A stretch of 17,616 nucleotides of DNA from JADKFD01 sp964561825 (GCA_964561825.1 CAZLSB010000060.1:1-17616), one strand, 5' to 3'; shown: positions 8,260-14,500, numbered from the stretch's first letter. Notes: generated from the letters alone by a model not told the origin. A program made the numbers and translations.

Positions 8260-8287
8260 TTGCGTGGGCAAAGTCGTGTGCTACGAT
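8260..8287 (+). promoter_or_regulatory. Candidate sigma-70 promoter for lpxC
   Basis: TTGCGT (8260-8265) and TACGAT (8282-8287) are separated by 16 bases, with TG one base before the -10 (8279-8280), an extended -10 feature. Transcription would begin near 8294, about 35 bases before the lpxC ATG. Motif match by eye; not proven. Confidence 0.4.
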
Positions 8288-8327
8288 TCACCAACGTATT
8301 GCCCGACCGCAGCCGAGACCACCAACG

Positions 8328-9239
8328 ATGATTCGTCAGCGCACGTTGAAAAACGTCATCCGTGCAACTGGCGTAGGCATTCACTCTGGTCAGAAGGTTT
8401 ACATGACGTTGCGGCCGGCGGCCGTCAACACCGGCATTGTATTTCGCCGAGTAGACCTTGCTGAACCTGTTTGCCTGCATGCCCGCGCCGAAAATGTCGG
8501 CGACACCAGCCTGTCTACTGCGCTGGTCAAAGACGGCGTTCGCGTCGCCACCATCGAACACCTGCTGTCCGCATTCGCCGGTTTAGGCATCGACAATGCC
8601 TACGTCGATTTGTCGGCATCCGAAGTGCCGATCATGGATGGCAGCGCTGGCCCTTTTGTGTTCTTGCTGCAATCTGCAGGCATTGAAGAACAAAACGCCC
8701 ACAAACGATTTATTCGCATCCGTAAACCCATCGTGGTTCGAGATGGCGACAAATGGGCAAGGTTTGAGCCCTTTGATGGATTTAAAGTCGGCTTTTCAAT
8801 CGAGTTTGATCACCCGGCTTTTAGCAACAAGAGCTGTAAAGCAGAAATCGATTTTTCGACCACTTCATTTGTCAAAGAAGTGAGTCGTGCCCGCACTTTC
8901 GGCTTCATGCGCGATCTGGAAATGCTCCGGGAGCGCAATTTGGTGCTCGGTGGTTCGATGGACAACGCCATCGTTCTGGATGACTACCGAGTATTAAACG
9001 AAGATGGCCTGCGGTACGAGGATGAGTTTGTCAAACATAAAATCCTCGACGCTATTGGCGATTTGTACCTGTTAGGCCGCAGTTTAATCGGCGCATTTTA
9101 TGGCCATAAGTCGGGTCATTTCCTCAACAATAAGCTTTTGCGTGCCCTCATGGCCGACCAAAGCGCCTGGGAAGAAGTCATATTCGACCGCCCAGAGGAA
9201 GTACCTATTTCTTATGCTCATCCGGCTCAGGCAATTTGA
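8328..9239 (+). CDS. lpxC: LpxC, UDP-3-O-acyl-N-acetylglucosamine deacetylase
   Basis: Cytoplasmic zinc enzyme for the committed step of lipid A synthesis. 303 residues, almost the same as the E. coli enzyme. Zn ligands and catalytic residues are all present and offset by one from E. coli: EHLLSAF with Glu77 and His78, KHKILD with His237 and Asp241, and GHKSGH with His264. The N-terminus MIRQRTLKNVIRATGVGIHSG is the standard family opening. The ribosome-binding site is weak. It follows ftsZ in the common dcw-end arrangement, but the 294-bp hairpin-rich spacer suggests its own transcription. Confidence 0.98.
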   Translation: MIRQRTLKNVIRATGVGIHSGQKVYMTLRPAAVNTGIVFRRVDLAEPVCLHARAENVGDTSLSTALVKDGVRVATIEHLLSAFAGLGIDNAYVDLSASEVPIMDGSAGPFVFLLQSAGIEEQNAHKRFIRIRKPIVVRDGDKWARFEPFDGFKVGFSIEFDHPAFSNKSCKAEIDFSTTSFVKEVSRARTFGFMRDLEMLRERNLVLGGSMDNAIVLDDYRVLNEDGLRYEDEFVKHKILDAIGDLYLLGRSLIGAFYGHKSGHFLNNKLLRALMADQSAWEEVIFDRPEEVPISYAHPAQAI

Positions 9240-9395
9240 AACCTGAGTTGACAACCGGCACAGAAACGCTGAGACAGTCGTAAAGCACTACGTTGTTTTA
9301 AATTTCAGTCGCGCAACACACAATAAAAAATGTTCATCGGCAGGAAGCCGATATGGCCATCAGGCCGCAAGCAGACCGGCGTTAAGTCGGTTAGG
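9240..9395. other. Non-coding stretch after lpxC
   Basis: No supported gene. It holds a weak hairpin with T-rich tail around 9273-9300 (CGTA/TACG then TTGTTTT) that might end lpxC transcription, and the clearer minus-strand terminator candidate at 9325-9352. The remainder is featureless until the palindromic repeat beginning near 9396. Confidence 0.5.
9325..9352 (-). terminator. Candidate terminator for the dciA-like gene
   Basis: Read on the minus strand: ATCGGC-TTCCT-GCCGAT (9352-9336, 6-bp stem, 5-base loop), then GAACA and six T (9330-9325). It is 247 bases past the stop of the minus-strand dciA-like gene. The hairpin-to-T spacing of five bases makes it a moderate candidate. Confidence 0.4.
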
Positions 9396-9542
9396 GCTCG
9401 TGAGAAAATAACCAGGACTGTTGACCGTCGGATTGGGATGCGAGGCGCGATGAGCGCGGTGTGGCGAGCCACACAAGCGAGTCGCAACGAAGCAGCGCGT
9501 CCAAGCCGGCGAGCAAAAAGTCCAGGTTATTGACAAACGAGC
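9396..9542. repeat. Imperfect palindromic repeat related to the MITE core
   Basis: Arms: GCTCGT (9396-9401) with ACGAGC (9537-9542); AATAACCAGGACT (9407-9419) with AGTCCAGGTTATT (9519-9531), one mismatch; centre GTGTGG-CGAG-CCACAC (9459-9474). The inner part (GCGAGGCGCGATGAG ... GCGAGTCGCAACG, about 9440-9491) resembles the core of the element at 11492-11726 (GCAAGGCGCAATGAG ... CGAGTTGCAACG). The central stem differs in sequence between the two copies but stays paired in both. It looks like an older, more decayed member of the same repeat family. No convincing direct target duplication is visible. Confidence 0.6.
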
Positions 9543-9598
9543 TCTTAGTTCAAGGTGGTAGCTAGTTGAGTGCCATATTGAACGCGGGTCGCGCAACT

Positions 9599-9916
9599 TT
9601 ACGCAAACGGGGAATTTGCGTCGGGGCGGGCGACCTTCACGGTGAGTCGTAACTCGTCAACAGCGAGGGCCAGCTTGGCTTCGTCGAGGAGTTGTCGGCT
9701 CGAAAGGCGCAGTTTGGACGCCCAATCGGGCGTACGCGCCAGGAAAACCAAGTGACCGTCGCGGCAGTTCGCGAGGCGGCACTCGGCAGCCAGTCGAGGC
9801 GGCAGCACAGCGCGCAGGCGCTGATCCAGCGCCCCGATACGCCGAGCCTCGGTAACGAGCGCGGCGAGGCTGGGAAGATCCTGGAGTGTTTCACCAAGGG
9901 CAAGATAGCGGGGCAT
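9599..9916 (-). CDS. DUF721 / DciA-like protein
   Basis: 105 residues, start ATG at 9916. The pattern LDQRLRAVLPPRLAAECRLA ... DGHLVFLARTPDWASKLRL ... LLDEAKLAL fits the short DUF721 family; DciA members of this family help load the replicative helicase DnaB in bacteria that lack DnaC. DciA function for this short version is inference from family membership. It is divergent from the M23 peptidase gene across a 70-bp spacer and lies next to lpxC; a lpxC-DUF721-M23 order is, to my knowledge, common in Xanthomonas relatives. No membrane segment or signal peptide is seen. Confidence 0.72.
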   Translation of the reverse strand: MPRYLALGETLQDLPSLAALVTEARRIGALDQRLRAVLPPRLAAECRLANCRDGHLVFLARTPDWASKLRLSSRQLLDEAKLALAVDELRLTVKVARPDANSPFA

Positions 9917-9949
9917 CGCGATTCTCGTTCAGGCGCACCGGCGAAGCGA

Positions 9950-9968
9950 AGGACTGAAGTTCAGTCCT
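9950..9968. promoter_or_regulatory. 19-bp palindrome between divergent genes
   Basis: AGGACTGAAGTTCAGTCCT is a perfect 9-bp inverted repeat around one base, midway between the dciA-like start (9916, minus) and the M23 start (9987, plus). It could be an operator controlling both genes, or a leader hairpin (7-bp stem, AAGTT loop) for the M23 mRNA. No regulator is identified. Confidence 0.4.
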
Positions 9969-9986
9969 CATGAGAGTCCATGGATA

Positions 9987-10925
9987 ATGAACATCATACT
10001 CATTGGTAGTCCCCGTACTGGTTCACGTTCGTTCAATTTGCACAGCAAACGCGCTCGCTGGCTATGTTCAAGCGCCGCTGCGCTTGTGCTGACCACGATT
10101 ATCGGCATCGGTTTTGTCGCCGGTCGCGGTCTGGGAGGCAGCACTGAGGATCTCAGTGCTAACGACTTGCAAATCCTGCGCGAGCAGTTGTTGGCGCAAA
10201 AGGCACAGTTGGACGAAACCGAAGCCGGTGCCAAACGTGATTTGGATGCACTTGCGATGCAACTGGGCGATTTGCAGGCACAAGCCGCGCGCCTGAACGC
10301 CCTGGGCCTGCGATTGACCCGCATGGGCAAGCTGGACGATGGCGAGTTCAATTTCGCCGAAACGCCAAGTGTAGGTGGCCCGAGCAGCCCAGACAGCGTG
10401 GCGAACAGCTACCTCGCTCCAGAATTTTCGACCGCTTTAGAGCGTTTACGCGGTCAGTTTTCCATCCAGGCCGATCAACTTGGCGTGCTCGAAACGCTGT
10501 TGTTAGACCGCGATTTAGAAGCCGAATTTATGCCCAGTGGGATGCCGGTGCGCTCTGGTTTCATGGCATCCAATTTTGGAACGCGTATTGATCCGTTTAA
10601 TGGTTCGCGCGCCTTCCATGCGGGCGTCGACTTCGATGGCAACAAAGGCGCCGATATACTCACCGTCGCCAGTGGCGTCGTAGCGTTTGCCGGCCGACAT
10701 CCGGCCTTCGGCAACATGATCGATATCGATCACGGCAATGGTTATGTGACGCGTTATGCACACAACGACAAGAATCTGGTCGAGACCGGGGATGTCGTTA
10801 CGGGCGGACAATTGATCGCAAAAATGGGCGCCACTGGCCGCGCAACCGGCTCGCATTTGCACTTTGAAGTGCATTTGGACGGCAAGCCCATTAACCCGAA
10901 GTCTTTTGTCAGCGCGATCCGCTGA
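9987..10925 (+). CDS. Membrane-anchored M23 (LytM-type) peptidase
   Basis: 312 residues. N-terminal cytoplasmic stretch, one membrane segment (about 27-46), an Ala/Gln/Leu-rich coiled coil (about 58-105), a linker, and a C-terminal LytM domain (about 185-312). The domain holds the full zinc set: HAGVDF (His211, Asp215), RYAHND (His259) and HLHFEV (His290, His292), so it is probably an active peptidoglycan endopeptidase rather than a degenerate EnvC/NlpD-like activator. The start at 9987 is preceded by GAGAG (9972-9976); ATGs at 9969 and 9979 open frames that stop at once. In related genomes I would expect secA next; here a minus-strand gene follows. Confidence 0.9.
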   Translation: MNIILIGSPRTGSRSFNLHSKRARWLCSSAAALVLTTIIGIGFVAGRGLGGSTEDLSANDLQILREQLLAQKAQLDETEAGAKRDLDALAMQLGDLQAQAARLNALGLRLTRMGKLDDGEFNFAETPSVGGPSSPDSVANSYLAPEFSTALERLRGQFSIQADQLGVLETLLLDRDLEAEFMPSGMPVRSGFMASNFGTRIDPFNGSRAFHAGVDFDGNKGADILTVASGVVAFAGRHPAFGNMIDIDHGNGYVTRYAHNDKNLVETGDVVTGGQLIAKMGATGRATGSHLHFEVHLDGKPINPKSFVSAIR

Positions 10926-10927
10926 CC

Positions 10928-10954
10928 GCCGCCTGCGGGGCTAGCTATTTTTTT
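10928..10954 (+). terminator. Possible terminator after the M23 gene
   Basis: Just after the M23 stop, CCGC-CT-GCGG and a further G-rich base are followed nine bases later by seven T (10948-10954). The stem is short and the spacing loose, so this is a weak candidate; the T-run also touches the stop codon of the minus-strand gene. Confidence 0.3.
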
Positions 10955-11491
10955 AGGCGAGCGGCAAAACATCCAAAGCGCCACAGCGTTTATCGTGGTA
11001 GTCGATGATCGGGCTGCTGGCCGACACACCCAATGTGCAAAGCAGGTGGCAACTGTCAAAGCTTTGACTGGCTGTATGGTAGCCAGGTAGCCATGCCTGA
11101 AAGGCGCTTTCTTGGGTGTCATCGCGTGGGTACATGACGCGGTGAGCGCGTAGTTTCATTCGGTATGGCTTGGGCGTCAGCCTTGCTCGATAACAGCCTT
11201 GCTTGCGGCATAAAACGCTGTACAAATCGTCCGCATTGAGGCTGCGCATCAGCTTTGTGGTAGACACGGCGCGTGGATCAAACAGCCGCCCGGTAACGAT
11301 GGCCCGAATGCCTTTGTGCGTCTCGTACACGCGCATTCCCAATCCGCGCAAGTCTGCATGCGCCATGCGCTTTTTTAAATCAGAAACAATTCGCGTTTTT
11401 CTTTTTGCCAGACTGTGCAAGCCATACCAAACTTCCCAAAAGCGGTAACGCGGTGAATCAATATCAACGATCAAATGATCGACCGAGTTAA
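10953..11491 (-). pseudogene. C-terminal part of a conserved protein of unknown function, split by an insertion
   Basis: Reads NSVDHLIVDIDSPRYRFWEV ... to the TAA at 10955-10953, about 177 residues past the insertion site. There is no ATG; the first possible start is a TTG at 11474, and the frame is closed by a TAG at 11495-11493 lying inside the inserted element. Visible traits: IDSPRYRFWEVWYGLHSL, a Lys/Arg-rich helix, VYETHKGIRAIVTGRLFDP, and the Cys-containing CRKQGCYRARLTPKPYRM. I recognise a conserved-hypothetical pattern but cannot name the family. Fused to the fragment at 11709-11996 it gives one 267-residue frame. The fragment may still be translated from the TTG, but as a truncated product. 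Confidence 0.85.
11487..11491. repeat. Left target-site duplication GTTAA
   Basis: GTTAA directly precedes the left inverted repeat; the identical GTTAA follows the right inverted repeat at 11727-11731. The pair is the 5-bp target duplication expected from DDE transposition. One copy is needed to rebuild the codons for Leu and Asn of the interrupted gene. Confidence 0.85.
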
Positions 11492-11726
11492 CCTAGAAAC
11501 CTCAGTTGGACGGGGTAGAGTGTGCGGTTATGGGGGTGCAGGGCAAGGCGCAATGAGGCGGAATAGTTATTCTATTCCAACGAGTTGCAACGCAGCCATG
11601 CGCCGCCAGAACCGTGCAATCTGCCCCGTAGCGGAGTCACCGAATAGGTTAACTGATCAAAGTGCTGAAAGTCAAAAAAATCATGGCGTTATGGGTGATG
11701 GGAAGCGGTCAACTGAGGTTTCTAGG
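11492..11726. mobile_element. 235-bp MITE-like element with 17-bp terminal inverted repeats
   Basis: Ends: CCTAGAAACCTCAGTTG (11492-11508) and its exact reverse complement (11710-11726), flanked by direct GTTAA copies. It contains no believable gene; a plus-strand open frame running through it from 11475 to 11912 is shadow coding. Inside is a large imperfect palindrome (about 11486-11654) centred on GGAATAG-TTATT-CTATTCC (11560-11578), with matching ACGGGG, CGGTT.TGG and GCA.GGC blocks in both arms. The length without a transposase marks it as non-autonomous. The CCTAG end and 5-bp duplication resemble the IS1380 family (ISEcp1 ends also begin CCTAGA), so a transposase of that kind is my best guess for the helper; this is inference. 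Confidence 0.9.
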
Positions 11727-11996
11727 GTTAAGCACTTCGGCGCCATATCGATTGCGGGTAACCACATTCGAGTCGTCGATACGTTGCAGAATTTCCTCGC
11801 GTATATCCGCTTCATAAACGCCAGTGGGATCCGGCTGCGAGCGCAGTCGCGCGCGTACGGTATCCAGCCGTCGCTCGGCGTCCAGCTTGGCATCCGCCTC
11901 CGACACATCTGATCCGCCATAGCAGACGACCTTCTGCTCGACGTCGCCCGCACGCAAGGTGGTGGCGTAGCGCGTCCAAAACCGGAAAACGCGCAT
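11709..11996 (-). pseudogene. N-terminal part of the same split gene
   Basis: From the ATG at 11996: MRVFRFWTRYATTLRAGDVE ... CYGGSDVSEADAKLDAERRL ... YEADIREEILQRI ... VTRNRYGAEVLN, then five codons of inserted sequence (PRNLS) and TGA at 11711-11709. The host frame ends at codon 11729-11727 (Asn). A longer start at 12041 would overlap hmgA by 40 bases; 11996 is preferred because it follows the hmgA TAA by five bases with AGG just ahead of it. The tight spacing suggests that the intact gene was the third member of an hpd-hmgA-orf transcription unit. Function unknown. Confidence 0.8.
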
Positions 11997-12001
11997 CCTG
12001 G

Positions 12002-13129
12002 TTAGCTCGAAGCGCGCCAGGAATTGACGTAGCCCGTCCACTCGACACTTTCAGCCGCATCGCTGACCAAAAGCTCGTCGCGCGCATCAATCATCACCGC
12101 GTACTCGTCGGTGGCATCTTTAGGCTGCTTAAACATACGCGTCAGGGCTTTTGGGTGCGGGCCGTGGGTGAAACCACACGGGTGTAGGGTGATCATCCCA
12201 GGATGAATGTTGTCGCGACTGAAGAACTCGCCGCGGTGATAGAAGATCACTTCTTCATAATCGTCATTATTGTGAAAGAACGGGATCTTCATCGCGCCAG
12301 GGTCAGTCTCGAAAGGCCTGGGCACGAAGGTGCACACCACAAATCGATTGGCGACAAAGGTGGTGTGTGCGCTGGGTGGCAAATGGTAGCGGTGACTCAT
12401 CAGAGGCCGGATGTCTTTGACGTTAATCCGCACCGGAAACAAATCACCGTGCCAGCCGACTGCATCCAGAGGATTAAACGGAAAAGTGATGGTGGTCAGG
12501 GCGTTGCGACGTTTCACCAGCACCCGCCATTGGCCAGCGCTTTGCTGCTTGAACAGGTCGTCGATTTGCGGGGAATCCAGCATCGCCGCATCAAAAATTG
12601 CGTGCGGTCCGACCAAGCCCTTGTCGGGCAACATGTAGCTGGAATTGCTTGCTTCAATGAGCAACAAATCCAGTGGACTAGTCACTTCCAGTCGCCAGGA
12701 GGTGGAGCGCGGTAGAACAATGTAGTCACCCGCTTGGATCGCCAAATGGCCGTAGTCGCAAAACAAATGCCCGGCGCCGTTATGCACGAAAAGCAGTTCG
12801 TCACCATCGGCATTACGCACTAAATGGTCCATCGACTGGCTGCAACGCCAAGTACGCATCCGCACATGCGCATTGTGCAGCAACTCATACGCTTGCCAGG
12901 GGCTGCTGCCATGGCTTTGGAAGGTATTGGTATCAAAGGCGCGCGGCTTGAGCGGGCCCTCAAAGCTGCTCCAGGCAGTGGGCGGATGGGTATGGTACAT
13001 ATGACAAGCGGGCCCGAAAAAGCCCTCCTTGCCCATCTCGCGCTCGTAAGTGCCCTCCGGAAGATCGCAATGTGCTTGCCGCGAGGATCTGCCCTCGATT
13101 TTAGATACGCCAATCCATCGCTTTGACAT
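12002..13129 (-). CDS. hmgA: Homogentisate 1,2-dioxygenase
   Basis: Cytoplasmic non-haem iron enzyme that opens the homogentisate ring to maleylacetoacetate in tyrosine and phenylalanine breakdown. 375 residues, shorter than the ~440-residue HmgA of pseudomonads and animals; it fits the shorter bacterial type, starting MSKRWIGVSKIEGRSSRQAH rather than with the classic SGFGNEF opening. Cupin iron ligands are visible: PFFHNNDDYEE gives His286 and Glu292 with the same six-residue spacing as in the human enzyme, and FTHGPH gives His322. The ATG at 13129 lies 12 bases after the hpd stop with GGAAA before it. It directly follows hpd, whose product is its substrate. Confidence 0.9.
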   Translation of the reverse strand: MSKRWIGVSKIEGRSSRQAHCDLPEGTYEREMGKEGFFGPACHMYHTHPPTAWSSFEGPLKPRAFDTNTFQSHGSSPWQAYELLHNAHVRMRTWRCSQSMDHLVRNADGDELLFVHNGAGHLFCDYGHLAIQAGDYIVLPRSTSWRLEVTSPLDLLLIEASNSSYMLPDKGLVGPHAIFDAAMLDSPQIDDLFKQQSAGQWRVLVKRRNALTTITFPFNPLDAVGWHGDLFPVRINVKDIRPLMSHRYHLPPSAHTTFVANRFVVCTFVPRPFETDPGAMKIPFFHNNDDYEEVIFYHRGEFFSRDNIHPGMITLHPCGFTHGPHPKALTRMFKQPKDATDEYAVMIDARDELLVSDAAESVEWTGYVNSWRASS

Positions 13130-13141
13130 AGTTTGATTTCC

Positions 13142-14218
13142 TTACAGCACGCCGCGGCGGATCTGATCTTGTTCTATCGATTCGAACAAGGCTTTGAAGT
13201 TACCCTCGCCAAAACCTTCATTGCCCTTGCGTTGAATGATTTCGAAGAAGATCGGTCCGATATTGGTTTCGGTGAAAATTTGTAGCAATTTCTTCTGTTT
13301 AGTTTCGACGTCGGCATCAATCAAAATGCGATTCTTCATCATGCGGGCAAGATCTTCGCCGTGATTGGGTACCCGTTGATCGATGACATCAAAGTAGGCG
13401 TCTGGCGTATGCAAGAAAGTCACGCCCGCGGCACGCATTGCTTCAACGGTGTCGTAAATGCTATCGGTAAAACAGGCAATATGCTGAATGCCTTCGCCGT
13501 GATACTGGTCGAGGTATTCGTTGATTTGCGATTTTGGATCGCTCGACTCATTTAGCGGGATACGCACGACGCCGTCCGGCGCGGTCATTGCCTTGGACAC
13601 CAAGCTGGTCTTGGCGCCTTTGATGTCGAAGTAACGAATTTCACGAAATCCAAATAAACGTTCGTAATAATTTGCCCAACGCTCCATATTGCCGAAATAC
13701 AGGTTGTGCGTCAGGTGGTCGATAAATGTCAAACCAAAACCTTCAGGCTCGCGATCAACGCCTTCGAAATACACATAATCCATCGCATACGGATCGGTGC
13801 CATCGGTGACTAGGTACAACATGCAATCGCCAATGCCCTTGATGACCGGCGCGTCGACTACGCGGCCATCGTCGTGGCGCTCAATGGCTTGCGCGCCGCG
13901 GGCGACCACCTCGGCCAGTACCTCTACGCCGTCACGGACTCGGATCGCAAAACCACAGGCGCAAGGGCCGTGTATGGCTGCGAATTCGGCGGCAAAAGAG
14001 CTCGGCTGTTCATTGATCAAGAAGTTGACCCCACCTTGCCGATACAAAGTAATCGCGCGCGTGCTGTGTCGCGCCACCGCGGTAAATCCCATGGATCGGA
14101 AAAGGCTATGCAAAGACGAGGCATCAGGTGCAGCAAACTCAACAAACTCGAAACCATGAATACCCAGTGGATTCGGCATACCAGTAGGCGTAACAGCAGC
14201 TTGCGGTTGTGCGGTCAT
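13142..14218 (-). CDS. hpd: 4-hydroxyphenylpyruvate dioxygenase
   Basis: Converts 4-hydroxyphenylpyruvate to homogentisate, the step before HmgA. 358 residues, standard size, with two vicinal-oxygen-chelate domains. The C-terminal catalytic domain carries the iron triad His168 (FIDHLTHN), His246 (GIQHIACF) and Glu326 (IFFEIIQRKG), plus the closing helix with GNEGFGEGNFKALF (332-345). Start ATG at 14218. A promoter with an overlapping dyad lies just upstream (14263-14300), between hpd and the divergent marR gene. Homogentisate can also oxidise to melanin-like pigment if the next step is weak. Confidence 0.96.
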   Translation of the reverse strand: MTAQPQAAVTPTGMPNPLGIHGFEFVEFAAPDASSLHSLFRSMGFTAVARHSTRAITLYRQGGVNFLINEQPSSFAAEFAAIHGPCACGFAIRVRDGVEVLAEVVARGAQAIERHDDGRVVDAPVIKGIGDCMLYLVTDGTDPYAMDYVYFEGVDREPEGFGLTFIDHLTHNLYFGNMERWANYYERLFGFREIRYFDIKGAKTSLVSKAMTAPDGVVRIPLNESSDPKSQINEYLDQYHGEGIQHIACFTDSIYDTVEAMRAAGVTFLHTPDAYFDVIDQRVPNHGEDLARMMKNRILIDADVETKQKKLLQIFTETNIGPIFFEIIQRKGNEGFGEGNFKALFESIEQDQIRRGVL

Positions 14219-14269
14219 AGCGTCCTCGAAGCATCGGTGCAGCGCTGCGGTTGCCAGCGCGGAGCCAGT

Positions 14270-14300
14270 AGTATAGTTTCATTTGAAACAAACGATGCAA
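14270..14300 (-). promoter_or_regulatory. Predicted hpd promoter with operator-like dyad
   Basis: On the minus strand, TATACT (14275-14270) is a strong -10 and TTGCAT (14300-14295) a possible -35, with a 19-base spacer. The spacer contains GTTTCA-TT-TGAAAC (14276-14289), a perfect 6-bp dyad that touches the -10, well placed for repression by a dimer such as the MarR protein encoded next door. Transcription would start about 45 bases before the hpd ATG. Motifs are seen; binding is inferred. Confidence 0.5.
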
Positions 14301-14345
14301 GATTCGTGAGCTTGAACAGCGTTGTTTGCTGGTCAAAATGGGCTA

Positions 14346-14458
14346 CGTGCAATCTGCCCCGTAGCGTACTGACCCAATGGGTGAACGAGTCAATCGGCTG
14401 AAAAGCTAGGATCATGTTTCTACTGGGCGATGAGAAGCGCTCAACTGAGGCTGCTAGG
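14346..14458 (+). repeat. Truncated relative of the 235-bp element
   Basis: Begins with 21 bases identical to 11613-11633 (from CGTGCAATCTGCC to GTAGCG) and stays alignable, with a few small gaps, to the right part of the element at 11613-11726, ending in AAGCGCTCAACTGAGG and CTGCTAGG (14435-14458). The left half of the element, including its inverted repeat, is missing. With the full copy it forms direct repeats bracketing the hmgA-hpd genes. Confidence 0.75.
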
Positions 14459-14500
14459 ATCATCGAGCTACGGCACTCGAAAGCGGTCAACTGAGGTGTG
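14405..14500 (+). repeat. Two tandem end-repeats upstream of marR
   Basis: GCTAGGATCAT occurs at 14405-14415 and 14453-14463, and TCAACTGAGG at 14441-14450 and 14487-14496, so a segment of about 46-48 bp is duplicated in tandem. Each unit ends in the AAGCG(G/C)TCAACTGAGG motif that forms the right end of the 235-bp element. The second unit abuts the marR start. Confidence 0.65.

Noticed and set aside
9330..9533. 67-codon plus-strand frame downstream of lpxC
   Set aside because: Mostly made of the palindromic repeat, Arg-rich, with no ribosome-binding site.
11486..11654. Integron attC site suggested by GTTAAC at both ends and a folded middle
   Set aside because: The ends do not fit the GTTRRRY/RYYYAAC core sites, there is no integrase or cassette array, and the transposon ends with target duplication explain the structure better.
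11475..11912. Plus-strand open frame of 145 codons through the repeat element
   Set aside because: It runs across the inverted repeats and then antisense to the split gene; its composition follows the repeat, and excision of the element destroys it. Treated as shadow coding.
14411..14490. Small plus-strand peptide MFLLGDEKRSTEAARIIELR... upstream of marR, with a KRSTE motif repeated in other frames
   Set aside because: The shared peptide motif follows from the nucleotide repeat; the frames differ between copies and no ribosome-binding site or independent support exists.
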